Below the pieces are notes generated by a model. The model had not been told where the DNA came from and made no database searches. It was given only the letters and a program-made list of their open reading frames with translations. This document shows positions 46,825 through 55,955 of a DNA stretch of 64,000 nt, one piece after another; within the stretch, counting starts at the first letter, position 1, and every line of letters starts with the position of its first letter. Position numbers and translations under genes: made by a program. This stretch comes from Oceanospirillum sediminis (GTDB lineage Bacteria; Pseudomonadota; Gammaproteobacteria; Pseudomonadales; Halomonadaceae), in contig NZ_JACJFM010000005.1 of assembly GCF_014164585.1 (NCBI RefSeq), positions 160,268-224,267 of the forward strand, written 5' to 3'.

Positions 46825-48972
46825 TCAAAAGTCATATTTCAGACTGGCCTCCACAGTGCGCTCCGCACCAAACCAGCAGTTATTAGCGTCGTAGCAGGTG
46901 TAGGATTTTTCATCGAACAGGTTACTGATGCTGAAGCGCACACTGGCACCGGACATGGCGGCATTAAGGCCAGCCAGATCATAGGAAACAGACAGGTCTG
47001 TCAGCGTGGCAGATGGCACCGTATCCGTATTCAGAGCATCCATCTGAGCTTTACCAATATGGCGGATGCCATAGCCCAGGGTGGTTCCGGCCAGCGCGCC
47101 GGTATAGAAGTCATAATTGGCCCAGACAGATACCATCTGTTCCGGAGAGCGGATCGGAGTCTTACCCTGCAGACCATTGTTGTCTTTAGTCACTTCCACA
47201 TCCTGCCAGGTATAAAACGCCGACAGGGACAGGTTATCGTTCAACTGAGAACTCAGCTCCAGCTCGACACCTCTGGATTCGATCTCACCGGCCTGAATCT
47301 GATCATATGGCGAACCCTGAGGGTCACGGGTTGGAACATTATCCTTGGTGATGTGATATGCCACTACAGAACCGGACAGGCGGCCATCCTGAGATTTATA
47401 CTTAACACCGGTCTCCCACTGCTCACCAGCAGATGGTTTGAATTTATCGCCATTACGATTAGAACCGGTCTGAGGCTCAAAACTCTGGGCGAAGCTGACA
47501 AAAGGCGCAAAGCCATTATCCAGGCTATACAGCGCGCCCACACGACCAGACACCTTGTGCTGAGTCACCTCATTATCAACCGGCGCACTATATTTGGTGC
47601 CTTTCTCAGACCCGGAGTAATCGTCATAACGCACACTGCCGATCAGAGTCAGCTGATCAAAACGGATCTGATCCTGCAGATAAACTCCGATCTGCTCATG
47701 CTTTTTATCGAAATTACTGCTGTACAGCGTGTTAGTCATATTGACCGTGCTGCGATCCACCAGGTTATTGTTCTGGTTAAACAGATCAATGGCGACAATG
47801 GTGTCATCTTCATAACGGATGTCAGAATCCAGTTTCTGATAGTCCAGACCAATCAGCAGATTATGCTCAACAGAACCGGTCATAATGCGGCCTGATAACT
47901 GATTATCCAGCGTGATGCCATCACTGGTCTCATCGGTCATATAAGCCTGACGATTCAGTGTGCGCATATCCTCATTCAGTGAAGAGGAATAGGTGTTTTC
48001 CTGATACGCTTCGGCCTTCATTACTCGGGCCTGATGCAGGAAGGTCCAGTTATCGTTCAGTTCATGGTTGATTTTGTAGCCGAACAGCGTGACTTCACGT
48101 TCATAGGCGTTCCAATTCTGATCACCGGCATAGCTGTTATTATCAAACTTACCATTCGGATTATCACGAAACATACCAGCCGCTGGCATGGTATTGTGAA
48201 TTCCCATTTCAGGATCATCCTGATAATAGAGGTTGAAGTTGATCAGGGTACGATCAGACACCTGCCAGTCCAGCGATGGCGCTATCATACGGCGCTTATC
48301 ACTGGCCGTATTAGCCTGCGAGTCCTGATCACGCACCAGACCCACGACCCGGTATGCAAAATCAGACTCACCGATCTGACCGGTAGAATCAAAGCTGGCT
48401 TCTTTTTTATTGTAGCTACCAGTAGCCAGCTCAATGCTGTGTGCGGACTCTGTCTGTGGCTTTTTACTGATCAGGTTAACCATGCCACCTGGTGGCATAC
48501 TGCCGTACAGTGCTGATACCGGGCCTTTAAATACTTCAACCTGCTCCAGCGCTTTCGCATCAATCTGAGGCTGAATATTCCAGTCGTTATACAGCAGCTG
48601 CAAACCGTCGTAAGCGTTCAGATAATTAGAGAAACCACGAATGGTAAACTCATCAAAACGAGTCACTGCTCCACCACGCAGCTCAGTATTAACACCTGTG
48701 GTGTAACGCAGAGCAGCTGCAACAGAATCAGCGTTGCGCATCGTCAGGTCTTCCTGATCAATCACTGAATAACCCTGTGGGGTCTCTTCTGGTGGCAATG
48801 CCGTTTTGGTTGCGGTATTACGGTAGGTACCACCATAAATCACCAAATCATCCTGAGCTTCAGCGCCACTATCTGCCGTTACGGTAATCGGTGAAAGCGC
48901 TGCAGCAACAGCCAGTGCCAGCAGATGCGGCCTGAAGCCTGGTGCAGATTGAGATTGATACGGTGTATTCAT
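46825..48972 (-). CDS. TonB-dependent siderophore receptor (FhuA/FoxA-like)
   Basis: This 715-residue outer-membrane protein has a signal peptide (about residues 1-33), a TonB-box-like region (DDLVIYGGTYR), a plug domain with TPQGYSVIDQEDL, LRYTTGVNTELRG and VEVFKGPVSALYGSMPPGGMVNLISKKP, and a beta-barrel ending in the terminal Phe (SLKYDF). The late loop YTCYDANNCWFGAERT matches ferric-hydroxamate receptors. It heads the siderophore operon receptor-fhuF-fhuC-fhuD-fhuB. A Fur-box-like sequence precedes it. The exact ligand cannot be read from sequence. Confidence 0.92.
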   Translation of the reverse strand: MNTPYQSQSAPGFRPHLLALAVAAALSPITVTADSGAEAQDDLVIYGGTYRNTATKTALPPEETPQGYSVIDQEDLTMRNADSVAAALRYTTGVNTELRGGAVTRFDEFTIRGFSNYLNAYDGLQLLYNDWNIQPQIDAKALEQVEVFKGPVSALYGSMPPGGMVNLISKKPQTESAHSIELATGSYNKKEASFDSTGQIGESDFAYRVVGLVRDQDSQANTASDKRRMIAPSLDWQVSDRTLINFNLYYQDDPEMGIHNTMPAAGMFRDNPNGKFDNNSYAGDQNWNAYEREVTLFGYKINHELNDNWTFLHQARVMKAEAYQENTYSSSLNEDMRTLNRQAYMTDETSDGITLDNQLSGRIMTGSVEHNLLIGLDYQKLDSDIRYEDDTIVAIDLFNQNNNLVDRSTVNMTNTLYSSNFDKKHEQIGVYLQDQIRFDQLTLIGSVRYDDYSGSEKGTKYSAPVDNEVTQHKVSGRVGALYSLDNGFAPFVSFAQSFEPQTGSNRNGDKFKPSAGEQWETGVKYKSQDGRLSGSVVAYHITKDNVPTRDPQGSPYDQIQAGEIESRGVELELSSQLNDNLSLSAFYTWQDVEVTKDNNGLQGKTPIRSPEQMVSVWANYDFYTGALAGTTLGYGIRHIGKAQMDALNTDTVPSATLTDLSVSYDLAGLNAAMSGASVRFSISNLFDEKSYTCYDANNCWFGAERTVEASLKYDF

Positions 48973-49020
48973 GGAGTCTCCCGGATAAAATCGAGTAGTA
49001 AGAATGAGTTATCTTTGAAA

Positions 49021-49035
49021 TAGAAATTATTCTCA
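49021..49035 (-). promoter_or_regulatory. Fur-box-like site upstream of the receptor gene
   Basis: The 15 bases TAGAAATTATTCTCA match the 7-1-7 Fur consensus TGATAATnATTATCA at 10 of 14 fixed positions. The site is about 50 bases upstream of the receptor start, as expected for iron-repressed promoters. Confidence 0.5.
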
Positions 49036-49109
49036 ATAATATTGATTTTAACCGTCCCAAACTTAACCATTTGGTGCAAATCACCTGGCCAGTTATCATT
49101 TTTACCACT

Positions 49110-50045
49110 CTACTGAGACACCACTGGTATCCAGTACTCCATCTCCAGATGTTCGCCATTAGCTACGAAATCGGCTGGATATATTTCAAGATCAAACCGA
49201 TTCAGCCCGCTATAACCCGATCCTGGTAACCAGTGACAGATAAACCACTCCAGAGTGTCATCCAGTAGATGAGCCGGACCAGAAAAAGGAATCACCGCAT
49301 ACTCCTGGGCCGGAATGGTCAGTTGCTCCAGAGAAGGCACACTGGTTTCTGCACTTCTGACGCAGGCCCAGTAATTAATACCGGTATCTCCGTCATCCAG
49401 ACCACTGGTATCCAGTACACCTATACCCTGCACTGAATGTTCATCAAAAATCACATCGTTCAGAGTGCACTGATTCAATAAACACGAGGATAATGTGCGC
49501 CAGATCTCGGGCACTCTGGCAGCAAAATCAGGTTGTTCAGAAAAAATGCCCTGAATCCTGCCGGTTACACCCTGTACCTGGAACTCCGCCTGACTTTCCA
49601 CTCGAATCTGCAACAGCTTATTTGCCAGTTCCTGTGGCAAACTGATCTCTCTTGCAGGCCACTGCAAAGACACTAACGGCGTTTTTAAACCGGTGCGCTT
49701 ACCACGCTTACGATACTGGCCCGGTGTACAGGCAAACATCTGGCGGAAACTTCTGCTAAAGCTGATCTCTGATTCAAAACCACATTCCAGAGCAATATCC
49801 AGCTGCTTTCTTTTGCTGATCAACAATAGCTCTGCAGCCCGACTCAACCGGAGCTCCCGGACATACTGAGCCACACTCAATCCGGTGTAATGATTAAATA
49901 CCCGCTGAAACTGCCAGCGTGACCAGCAGCTTTTCTCTGCCAGAGACTCGACAGTTAAGGTCTCATCGAGATGATCATGTATATGATTCAGAGAGCTCTG
50001 AATTCGTGAGAAGGCGGTATCCTGCATCGCTATCTGCATCGGCAA
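49110..50045 (-). CDS. AraC-family regulator with GyrI-like domain
   Basis: A 311-residue protein with an N-terminal AraC-type DNA-binding domain (about 10-115; LTVESLAEKSCWSRWQFQRVFNHYTGLSV and ALECGFESEISFSRSFRQMFACTPGQYRK). A C-terminal GyrI-like effector domain follows (about 150-310; GITGR-type and YAVIPFSGPAHLLDDTLEWF). This is the Rob/SoxS-related arrangement in which the C-terminal domain binds small molecules. It sits directly upstream of the receptor gene on the same strand and may regulate siderophore uptake. Confidence 0.9.
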   Translation of the reverse strand: MPMQIAMQDTAFSRIQSSLNHIHDHLDETLTVESLAEKSCWSRWQFQRVFNHYTGLSVAQYVRELRLSRAAELLLISKRKQLDIALECGFESEISFSRSFRQMFACTPGQYRKRGKRTGLKTPLVSLQWPAREISLPQELANKLLQIRVESQAEFQVQGVTGRIQGIFSEQPDFAARVPEIWRTLSSCLLNQCTLNDVIFDEHSVQGIGVLDTSGLDDGDTGINYWACVRSAETSVPSLEQLTIPAQEYAVIPFSGPAHLLDDTLEWFICHWLPGSGYSGLNRFDLEIYPADFVANGEHLEMEYWIPVVSQ

Positions 50046-50292
50046 TCAGTTGATGACAAAAAGATAACAGCAAATAATAATAATTTCTATTTAAAGTTTT
50101 AAAAACCATATGTCGTAATATTTTGTAATACCCGAATACGCAGCTCGTTGCTACTTTAAGCTCATTCACTCTGGCTTATATCTGAATTTAATCACTACAC
50201 ATACCTGCAACCATATGGCGTAAAAACAAAGCAGATAATGTATTTAAGCCCTCCATCTGCTGAACCAAACCAGACTAACAACAGGGTGACTC

Positions 50293-51291
50293 ATGTCCAC
50301 TCAGATATCAAACAATCAACTCCGGTCAGATTTGTGCCACCACTTACCGAAACTGGGGTTTGGTGTGAGCCTTCATAGCAGTCACTTTGAATGGTTACTC
50401 AGAAACGATCTGAATCCAGCCGCTTTCACTTCCCTTGTACGCCCGGTAGACTGGTTTGAAGTTATCAGTGAGCACTTTCTGAGTGATGATGGTTTTACTC
50501 ATTACATTCTGGATAGGATTCGGGAACGTTATCCTGTCGTCATGCATGGTGTTTCCTTGTCTATCGGAACAACCGCTCCTGTAAACTGGCACTATCTGCA
50601 CCGGTTGAATGCCCTGATCAAAGGTATCCAGCCTGCCTGGGTATCAGATCATATCTGCTGGAGTGGAATATCAGGAACACATAGCCACGACATGCTTCCT
50701 TTGCCTTATACAGAAGAAAGCCTCAAGCACGTGATTAAACGGGTTAACGAAGTTCAGGATTTTCTCCAGCGCCCTCTGGTACTGGAAAACCCTGGTTGTA
50801 GTCTGCAATTCCAGCATGCCGGAATGAGTGAAATTCAGTTTATTACGACACTCTGTAGCGAAACGGGGTGCGGTTTACTGCTTGATATTAACAACCTGTA
50901 CCACTCATCTTTAAATCATCATTTTGATGCAGAAGACTATATCCGGTCACTCCCACATCAACAGATTGTTCAGATGCATCTGAACGGATCCGTTCATTGC
51001 GACAGACAAAGTGATCATACCCACAAGGCTACAACCTCGGGACAGGTATGGCAGTTGTATCAAAAAGCCCAACAACAGGCTCCGGATTGTCCTACGCTGC
51101 TGGAATGGGATACCAGTATTCCTGAGTTTCCACATATGGTAGAAGCACTTAATCAGGTAAGGCGTGCTTTAAGCAAAGACTTACCCGTTGGAGAAATGCG
51201 CTGCAAGCCCGGAACCATACTTCCGGATTCAGGTATTACGTCGCAGCCAATTCACGATAACCTGCGAACCCGTTACGCTGAATCTGAATGA
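50293..51291 (+). CDS. DUF692/MNIO-family metalloenzyme
   Basis: A 332-residue TIM-barrel protein of the DUF692 (MbnB-like, multinuclear non-heme iron oxidase) family. Candidate metal ligands are present: WFEVISEHF (Glu56, Glu60, His61), MHGVSLSIG (His85), VSDHICW (Asp119, His120), LENPG (Glu165), LLLDINNLY (Asp198), MHLNG (His229) and LLEWD (Glu271). These enzymes modify Cys or other residues of small precursor peptides and normally work with a partner protein. No precursor or partner gene is adjacent. The start follows CAGGGTG. It ends at a terminator that overlaps hpaF. Confidence 0.9.
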   Translation: MSTQISNNQLRSDLCHHLPKLGFGVSLHSSHFEWLLRNDLNPAAFTSLVRPVDWFEVISEHFLSDDGFTHYILDRIRERYPVVMHGVSLSIGTTAPVNWHYLHRLNALIKGIQPAWVSDHICWSGISGTHSHDMLPLPYTEESLKHVIKRVNEVQDFLQRPLVLENPGCSLQFQHAGMSEIQFITTLCSETGCGLLLDINNLYHSSLNHHFDAEDYIRSLPHQQIVQMHLNGSVHCDRQSDHTHKATTSGQVWQLYQKAQQQAPDCPTLLEWDTSIPEFPHMVEALNQVRRALSKDLPVGEMRCKPGTILPDSGITSQPIHDNLRTRYAESE

Positions 51292-51411
51292 TCCGCAGAG
51301 AGAACAAGAAGAATCTCAGAATCAGAAAAAAGCTGATGTGATATCCCTCAAAGAGATACAGAGGAAACAGAATATGACTGTCTCCTCTGATAAAATCGTA
51401 TGTTATGTACC

Positions 51412-51440
51412 AGAGAGGTTTATGAAACACTCTCTTTTTT
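51412..51440 (+). terminator. Terminator of the DUF692 gene
   Basis: AGAGAGGTTT (51412-51421) pairs with AAAC-A-CTCTCT (51425-51435), one bulged base, followed by TTTTT. It overlaps the 3' end of the convergent hpaF gene. Confidence 0.7.
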
Positions 51441-51821
51441 AGCCGCCAGCTTCTGGTGAATATTATTCTGACGATAGTTCAGAGTCGGATGCAGCTCGGT
51501 TAATTCAAAGCCAATACTCATATAACGGCGATCAAAAACAGGCTGAAGCTGCTGAGTGAAGGTCTCAAATACTTTATCTGCGGCCGCTTTCAGTACCTCA
51601 GGCTCACGACCCGAGCCCACTTTGGCTGTCAGATGAACAAACGTATTATCCGGATCACCTTCTGCAATACGGTAATGCTCACAACGTACAGCGCGAGTAC
51701 GGATACCACCAATTGGAAAAACACCCGTGGCAATAGCCGTTTCATTCAGTGCTTCAAATAATGCCGGAATATCCAGGTCATCATCCAGATTGGCAGAATA
51801 TTCCATAATAAAATGCGGCAT
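51420..51821 (-). CDS. hpaF: 5-carboxymethyl-2-hydroxymuconate isomerase
   Basis: A 133-residue protein of the tautomerase superfamily. It begins MPHFIMEYSAN, so the catalytic Pro becomes N-terminal after Met removal. The HLTAKVGSGREPEVLK segment and length fit HpaF/HpcD, which isomerises 5-carboxymethyl-2-hydroxymuconate in homoprotocatechuate degradation. It is the last gene of the cluster but separated from hpaE by a strong terminator. Confidence 0.9.
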   Translation of the reverse strand: MPHFIMEYSANLDDDLDIPALFEALNETAIATGVFPIGGIRTRAVRCEHYRIAEGDPDNTFVHLTAKVGSGREPEVLKAAADKVFETFTQQLQPVFDRRYMSIGFELTELHPTLNYRQNNIHQKLAAKKESVS

Positions 51822-51893
51822 AAATCATCTCCTGGAAACAGTATCAAACGGTTCTGAATCAGATGACCAGCTCCGTCAGATTAAAACAAAAAA

Positions 51894-51935
51894 ACCACAG
51901 CACCTGTTCTCCAATGAGAACAGGCGAACTGTGGT
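51894..51935 (-). terminator. Strong intrinsic terminator between hpaE and hpaF
   Basis: On the minus strand ACCACAG pairs with CTGTGGT around an inner CCTGTTCTC/GAGAACAGG stem, and TTTTTTTGTTTT follows. It lies after the hpaE stop at 51978 and before the hpaF start at 51821, so it should cut hpaF off from the upstream operon unless it is read through. Confidence 0.8.
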
Positions 51936-51977
51936 AAATAGCACAAGCAAGTGTCTGAAAAAAATCATTCAGTCGGA

Positions 51978-53498
51978 TTAACGACCTAAAACAGGTACAC
52001 GGTGAGTATCGTGAGCGATACACACGTTTTTGGTTTCCATGTAGAAATCAAAACTCCAGTCACCGCCGTCACGACCGATACCGGACATCTTCATGCCACC
52101 GAACGGAGAAGGCAGGTTACGGTTGTTTTCTGAGTTCACCCACAGCATACCGGCTTCAACTTTGTCCGCCATACGCATGGCACGACCAGTGTTAGCGGTC
52201 CAGATATAACCGGCCAGACCGTAAATGGTGTCGTTAGCCAGTTGTACCGCTTCTTCTTCAGTGTCAAATTCAATCGCAGTCAGCACAGGGCCAAAGATCT
52301 CTTCCTGGGCGATACGCATGTTGTTTTTCGCTTCAACAAACAGCGTTGGAGTCACGTAGTTACCCGGACCCATTTCATCACGCAGAGACTTACCACCGAC
52401 CGCGATCGTTGCGCCGTCTGTTTTAGCAATCTCAAAGTAGCTGGTCACTTTCTCGTAGTGGCCAGTGTGAACCAGAGGACCTACTTCAGTGTTAGGGTCC
52501 AGAGAGTGACCTACTTTCAGGTTGGCCACACGCTCTTTCAGTGCTGCTAGGAACTTGTCTTTGATACCGCTTTGGATCAGCAGACGGCTGGAGCTGGTGC
52601 AACGCTGACCGTTCAGGCTGTAGATCATAAATACAACCGCATCCAGAGCGCGGTCGAAGTCGGCATCGTCAAATACGATCACTGGGTTCTTACCACCCAG
52701 TTCCAGGTGCAGACGCTTCAGTGTATCAGCCGTCTGTGCCTGAATCTTTTTACCTGTCGCAGAGTCACCTACCAGAGCAACCGCTTTAATCGCAGGGTGT
52801 TGAGTCAGTGTCTTACCCGCAACAGCACCAAAACCGTTAATGGTGTTCCAAACACCTTTTGGCAGACCGGCTGCTTCTGCACACTCGGCCAGAATCGCAC
52901 CAGTCAGCGGGCTCAGCTCAGCGGGCTTATGTACAACGGTACAACCCGCTGCCAGTGCTGGAGCGATCTTCCAGGTGGACAGCATGAACGGCGTGTTCCA
53001 TGGCGTGATAACCGCCACAGGACCGATTGGGCTACGTACCGTGAAGTTGGTGTGTTGGTCCTGATGCAGAGACAGACCATTACGGGCTTCAGGGGCCTGA
53101 TCCGCGAAGAAACGGAAGTTAGCTGCGCCACGTACTGCCGCCTGACGCATAAAACGCAGAGGCTGGCCACAGTCCATCGCTTCAACCAGAGCAATCTCTT
53201 CAGCACGTTTTTCCAGCTCGTCACCCAGACGGTGCAGAATCTTCTTACGCTCAGCACCTGGAGTAGCGGCCCATGCAGCCGCTGCTGCCGCTGCCGCTTC
53301 ACAGGCTGCATTGACGTCTTCGTCAGTAGCTGCAACAACTTTACCCAGGTAGCTCTGGTCAGTTGGAGTCGTGTTATCAAACGTCTCACTACCAGTACCC
53401 AGAGTCCACTCACCATTGATGTAGTGACCCAGAGTGTTTTCTTTAAAGCGGGCCAGATAACCCTCGGCTTTAGCGATATTTTCGTTCAGTTCACTCAT
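51978..53498 (-). CDS. hpaE: 5-carboxymethyl-2-hydroxymuconate semialdehyde dehydrogenase
   Basis: A 506-residue NAD+-dependent aldehyde dehydrogenase. The Glu motif LELGGKNPVIVFDDAD, the catalytic Cys in NGQRCTSSSRLL and the end PFGGMKMSGIGRDGGDWSFDFYMETKNVCI are the HpaE type. It oxidises 5-carboxymethyl-2-hydroxymuconate semialdehyde. Length is normal. It follows hpaG2 by 25 bases and is the last gene before a terminator. Confidence 0.93.
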   Translation of the reverse strand: MSELNENIAKAEGYLARFKENTLGHYINGEWTLGTGSETFDNTTPTDQSYLGKVVAATDEDVNAACEAAAAAAAAWAATPGAERKKILHRLGDELEKRAEEIALVEAMDCGQPLRFMRQAAVRGAANFRFFADQAPEARNGLSLHQDQHTNFTVRSPIGPVAVITPWNTPFMLSTWKIAPALAAGCTVVHKPAELSPLTGAILAECAEAAGLPKGVWNTINGFGAVAGKTLTQHPAIKAVALVGDSATGKKIQAQTADTLKRLHLELGGKNPVIVFDDADFDRALDAVVFMIYSLNGQRCTSSSRLLIQSGIKDKFLAALKERVANLKVGHSLDPNTEVGPLVHTGHYEKVTSYFEIAKTDGATIAVGGKSLRDEMGPGNYVTPTLFVEAKNNMRIAQEEIFGPVLTAIEFDTEEEAVQLANDTIYGLAGYIWTANTGRAMRMADKVEAGMLWVNSENNRNLPSPFGGMKMSGIGRDGGDWSFDFYMETKNVCIAHDTHRVPVLGR

Positions 53499-53523
53499 TT
53501 CGAAATCTCCTAAGGTTATCTGA

Positions 53524-54294
53524 TTAGTATTTGTCGCCGTAGAACTCTTGCTCAGACACGATGTACGTGGTCAGAGCACCGACTTTTTCAATTTCACACA
53601 CTACGGTGTCACCAGGCTGCATATCTTTCAGACCTTTTGGCGTACCGGTGGCGATCATATCGCCTGGCTTCAGGGTCATGATCTTGCTCAGGTATTCCAC
53701 CAGGAAAGGTACGTCGAAGATGATGTCTTTTGTGGTGCCTTCCTGAGTCAGCTCACCGTTTACGTGGGTGGTCAGACGCAGATCAGAGATATCCCCTACG
53801 TCTTCCTTGTCGATCAGCCATGGGCCGATTGGGCACAGGGAGTCACGGCTCTTCACACGCAGGTTTGGACGGTAGTAGTTTTCCAGGTAGTCACGGATCG
53901 CAAAGTCGTTACATACGGTGTAACCGGCGATGTAATCCATGGCATCTTCACGGGAGATGTTCTTACCTTCTTTACCGATTACCGCCACCAGCTCACACTC
54001 GTAGTGTTGGAATTCGATATTGTCCGGACGGTAAGAGTTCTGCTTGTGACCAGTCAGGGTGTTGGCACCTTTCAGGAATACCAGCGGCTCTTTTGGTGGC
54101 TCAAACGCCAGCTCAGCAGCGTGATCGGCGTAGTTCAGACCCAGTGCAAAGATGGTGCCTGGTTTTTTGATTGGCGATAACCAGGTCACTTCGCTTTCGC
54201 TGATAACTGTACCTTCAGCAGTAACCAGATCACCCTGATCGTTAACGGTTACGTCCAGCTCTACATCGTTGTGTAATACGCGTGCGTGTTTCAT
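53524..54294 (-). CDS. hpaG2: Fumarylacetoacetate-hydrolase-family decarboxylase/isomerase subunit (HpaG C-terminal part)
   Basis: A 256-residue FAH-family protein with the core segments IFALGLNYADHAAEL, YECELVAVIGKEGKNIS, GYTVCNDFAIRDYL and MIATGTPKGLKDMQPGDTVVCEIEKVG. It corresponds to the C-terminal half of E. coli HpaG, which decarboxylates 5-oxo-pent-3-ene-1,2,5-tricarboxylate and isomerises the product. Here the enzyme is split into two genes; hpaG1 ends three bases upstream. Confidence 0.88.
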   Translation of the reverse strand: MKHARVLHNDVELDVTVNDQGDLVTAEGTVISESEVTWLSPIKKPGTIFALGLNYADHAAELAFEPPKEPLVFLKGANTLTGHKQNSYRPDNIEFQHYECELVAVIGKEGKNISREDAMDYIAGYTVCNDFAIRDYLENYYRPNLRVKSRDSLCPIGPWLIDKEDVGDISDLRLTTHVNGELTQEGTTKDIIFDVPFLVEYLSKIMTLKPGDMIATGTPKGLKDMQPGDTVVCEIEKVGALTTYIVSEQEFYGDKY

Positions 54295-54297
54295 CGA

Positions 54298-54942
54298 TTA
54301 TGCCTCCACCTGGTTAGTCAGTTCAGTTACACCGGCGATAGAAGAAGTTACCTTGTCGCCTTGTTTTACTGGGTGACGGTCACCAGGGAAGCCCACAGCA
54401 ATCGCATCGCCAGGTTGCAGCGTCATAATGTTAGAGATGATGCTGATCAGTTCAGCAACGCCACGGTGCAGTTGACTTACAGGCAGCTCACCAACAGTTT
54501 CACCGTTAACCTGAGTGACAACAGTCAGCGCCTGTGGATCAGCCACATCGCTGGCAGGTACAACCACAGCACCTACAGGTGCAGTACCGTCCTGGCACTT
54601 ACCTTTGATATCTGGACGGTAGTAGCTTTTCTCTGGCAGAGAGAAATCATGAGTCAGGGTGTAACCCTCAACGTAGCTCAGTGCCTCTTCAGCACTGGTA
54701 CGACAACATTCTTTACCGAATACCACGGTCAGGCTCGCACCCACAACCAGGCCTTCTTCATTCCAGGCGATGGTGGCACCGTCAGTGTTCCAGGTGTTGT
54801 GCGGCTTGAAGTACAGCACCGGCTGAGTCGGTGCTGCTTTATAAGGTGCTTCGTTAAAGGTCGCATCCAGTTTGTCCAGCTGTTGCTGGTCGTTCAGTGC
54901 AACGCACACCAGCTTCCCTGTTACGATAGGGTTAGTACTCAT
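54298..54942 (-). CDS. hpaG1: Fumarylacetoacetate-hydrolase-family decarboxylase/isomerase subunit (HpaG N-terminal part)
   Basis: A 214-residue FAH-family protein with the pattern FKPHNTW, VGASLTVVFGKECCRTSAEEALSYVEGYTLTHDFSLPEKSYYRPDIKGKCQDG and LQPGDAIAVGFPGDRHPV. It is the N-terminal half of an HpaG-type bifunctional enzyme as a separate subunit. It is preceded by hpaI with a 159-base gap and followed by hpaG2. Confidence 0.85.
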   Translation of the reverse strand: MSTNPIVTGKLVCVALNDQQQLDKLDATFNEAPYKAAPTQPVLYFKPHNTWNTDGATIAWNEEGLVVGASLTVVFGKECCRTSAEEALSYVEGYTLTHDFSLPEKSYYRPDIKGKCQDGTAPVGAVVVPASDVADPQALTVVTQVNGETVGELPVSQLHRGVAELISIISNIMTLQPGDAIAVGFPGDRHPVKQGDKVTSSIAGVTELTNQVEA

Positions 54943-55101
54943 TTGCTCTATCCTATAGTTTTCTAATCTGATGCCCAGTGTTTGCCGGTTTGGCTAAACA
55001 CCGGGGCTTAAAATCTTTGCTGAAAAAGCTAATTCTGTGCGAGAAACTAATTTTGCACGCAAGCGAGTCTGCTACAAAAAGCCAGCCCACTACGGAGCTG
55101 C

Positions 55102-55905
55102 TTAGTAGCTGCTGGAGCCTGAAGACTCTAACTCTTCTCCAGACTTGAATTTCTCAGCCAGCTGCTTAGCGCCATTACTTAGAATCAGCGTATCCACACC
55201 GACACCGACAAAGCGGGCACCCACTTCAACGTAGTGCTGAGCCTTGGCAGGGTTGATACACAGCAGCCCCGCCGCTTTACCAGCTGCAGTAATGGTGCGA
55301 ATACCGTTTTCAATGGCTGCAACCACTTCCGGGTGATCCGGGTTACCGATATGGCCCATCGACGCAGACAGATCGGAAGGACCGATAAATACCGCATCAA
55401 CACCGTCAACTGCGGCAATTTCCGCCAGGTTCTCGATAGCCGTTGTCGTTTCCGCTTGTACGATCAGACAGATCTCATCGTTAGCGTTTTGCAGATAGCC
55501 TGGAATACGATTCCAGTTAGCAGCACGAGCCAGGGAGCTACCCAGACCACGAATACCTTGTGGAGGATAACGGACCGCTTGCACCAGCTCACGGGCTTGT
55601 TCTGCTGTATCGACCATAGGTACCAGTACGGTTTGCGCACCGATGTCCAGAATCTGTTTCAGCAGTGCAGTGCGACCTTCTACCGGGCGAACGATAGGCG
55701 ACACATCATAAGGTGCCATCGCCTGCAGGTGAGTGGTCATGGCGTTCAGATCAAACGGCGCGTGTTCACCGTCGATCAATACCCAGTCAAAACCAGCACC
55801 GGCGCAGATCTCAGCGCAGGTACCACCAGGCAGCCCAAGCCATAAACCCCATTGGGTTTTGCCTTCTTTCAGCCCCTGCTTGAATTTATTTTTTGGCAGT
55901 TCCAT
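55102..55905 (-). CDS. hpaI: 4-hydroxy-2-oxoheptanedioate aldolase
   Basis: This 267-residue class II aldolase (HpcH/HpaI) has the family segments GLWLGLPGGTCAEICAGAGFDWVLIDGEHAPFD with the catalytic-region His, PIVRPVEG, VLVPMVDTAEQARELVQAVRYPPQGIRGLG, QAETTTAIENL and VDAVFIGPSDLSASMGHIGNP. It cleaves 2,4-dihydroxyhept-2-ene-1,7-dioate to pyruvate and succinate semialdehyde. It follows hpaH by 50 bases. Confidence 0.93.
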   Translation of the reverse strand: MELPKNKFKQGLKEGKTQWGLWLGLPGGTCAEICAGAGFDWVLIDGEHAPFDLNAMTTHLQAMAPYDVSPIVRPVEGRTALLKQILDIGAQTVLVPMVDTAEQARELVQAVRYPPQGIRGLGSSLARAANWNRIPGYLQNANDEICLIVQAETTTAIENLAEIAAVDGVDAVFIGPSDLSASMGHIGNPDHPEVVAAIENGIRTITAAGKAAGLLCINPAKAQHYVEVGARFVGVGVDTLILSNGAKQLAEKFKSGEELESSGSSSY

Positions 55906-55955
55906 CGTTTTGCTCTCTTAAAGATTGTCGGGAAGTACTGAGTCAGTGCCCTGAC

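Noticed and set aside
46711..47895. A 394-codon plus-strand frame opposite the siderophore receptor and fhuF
   Set aside because: It is antisense to two well-supported genes and shows no domain or ribosome-binding site.
52572..53513. A 313-codon plus-strand frame opposite hpaE
   Set aside because: It is the antisense shadow of hpaE and has a composition unlike real proteins.
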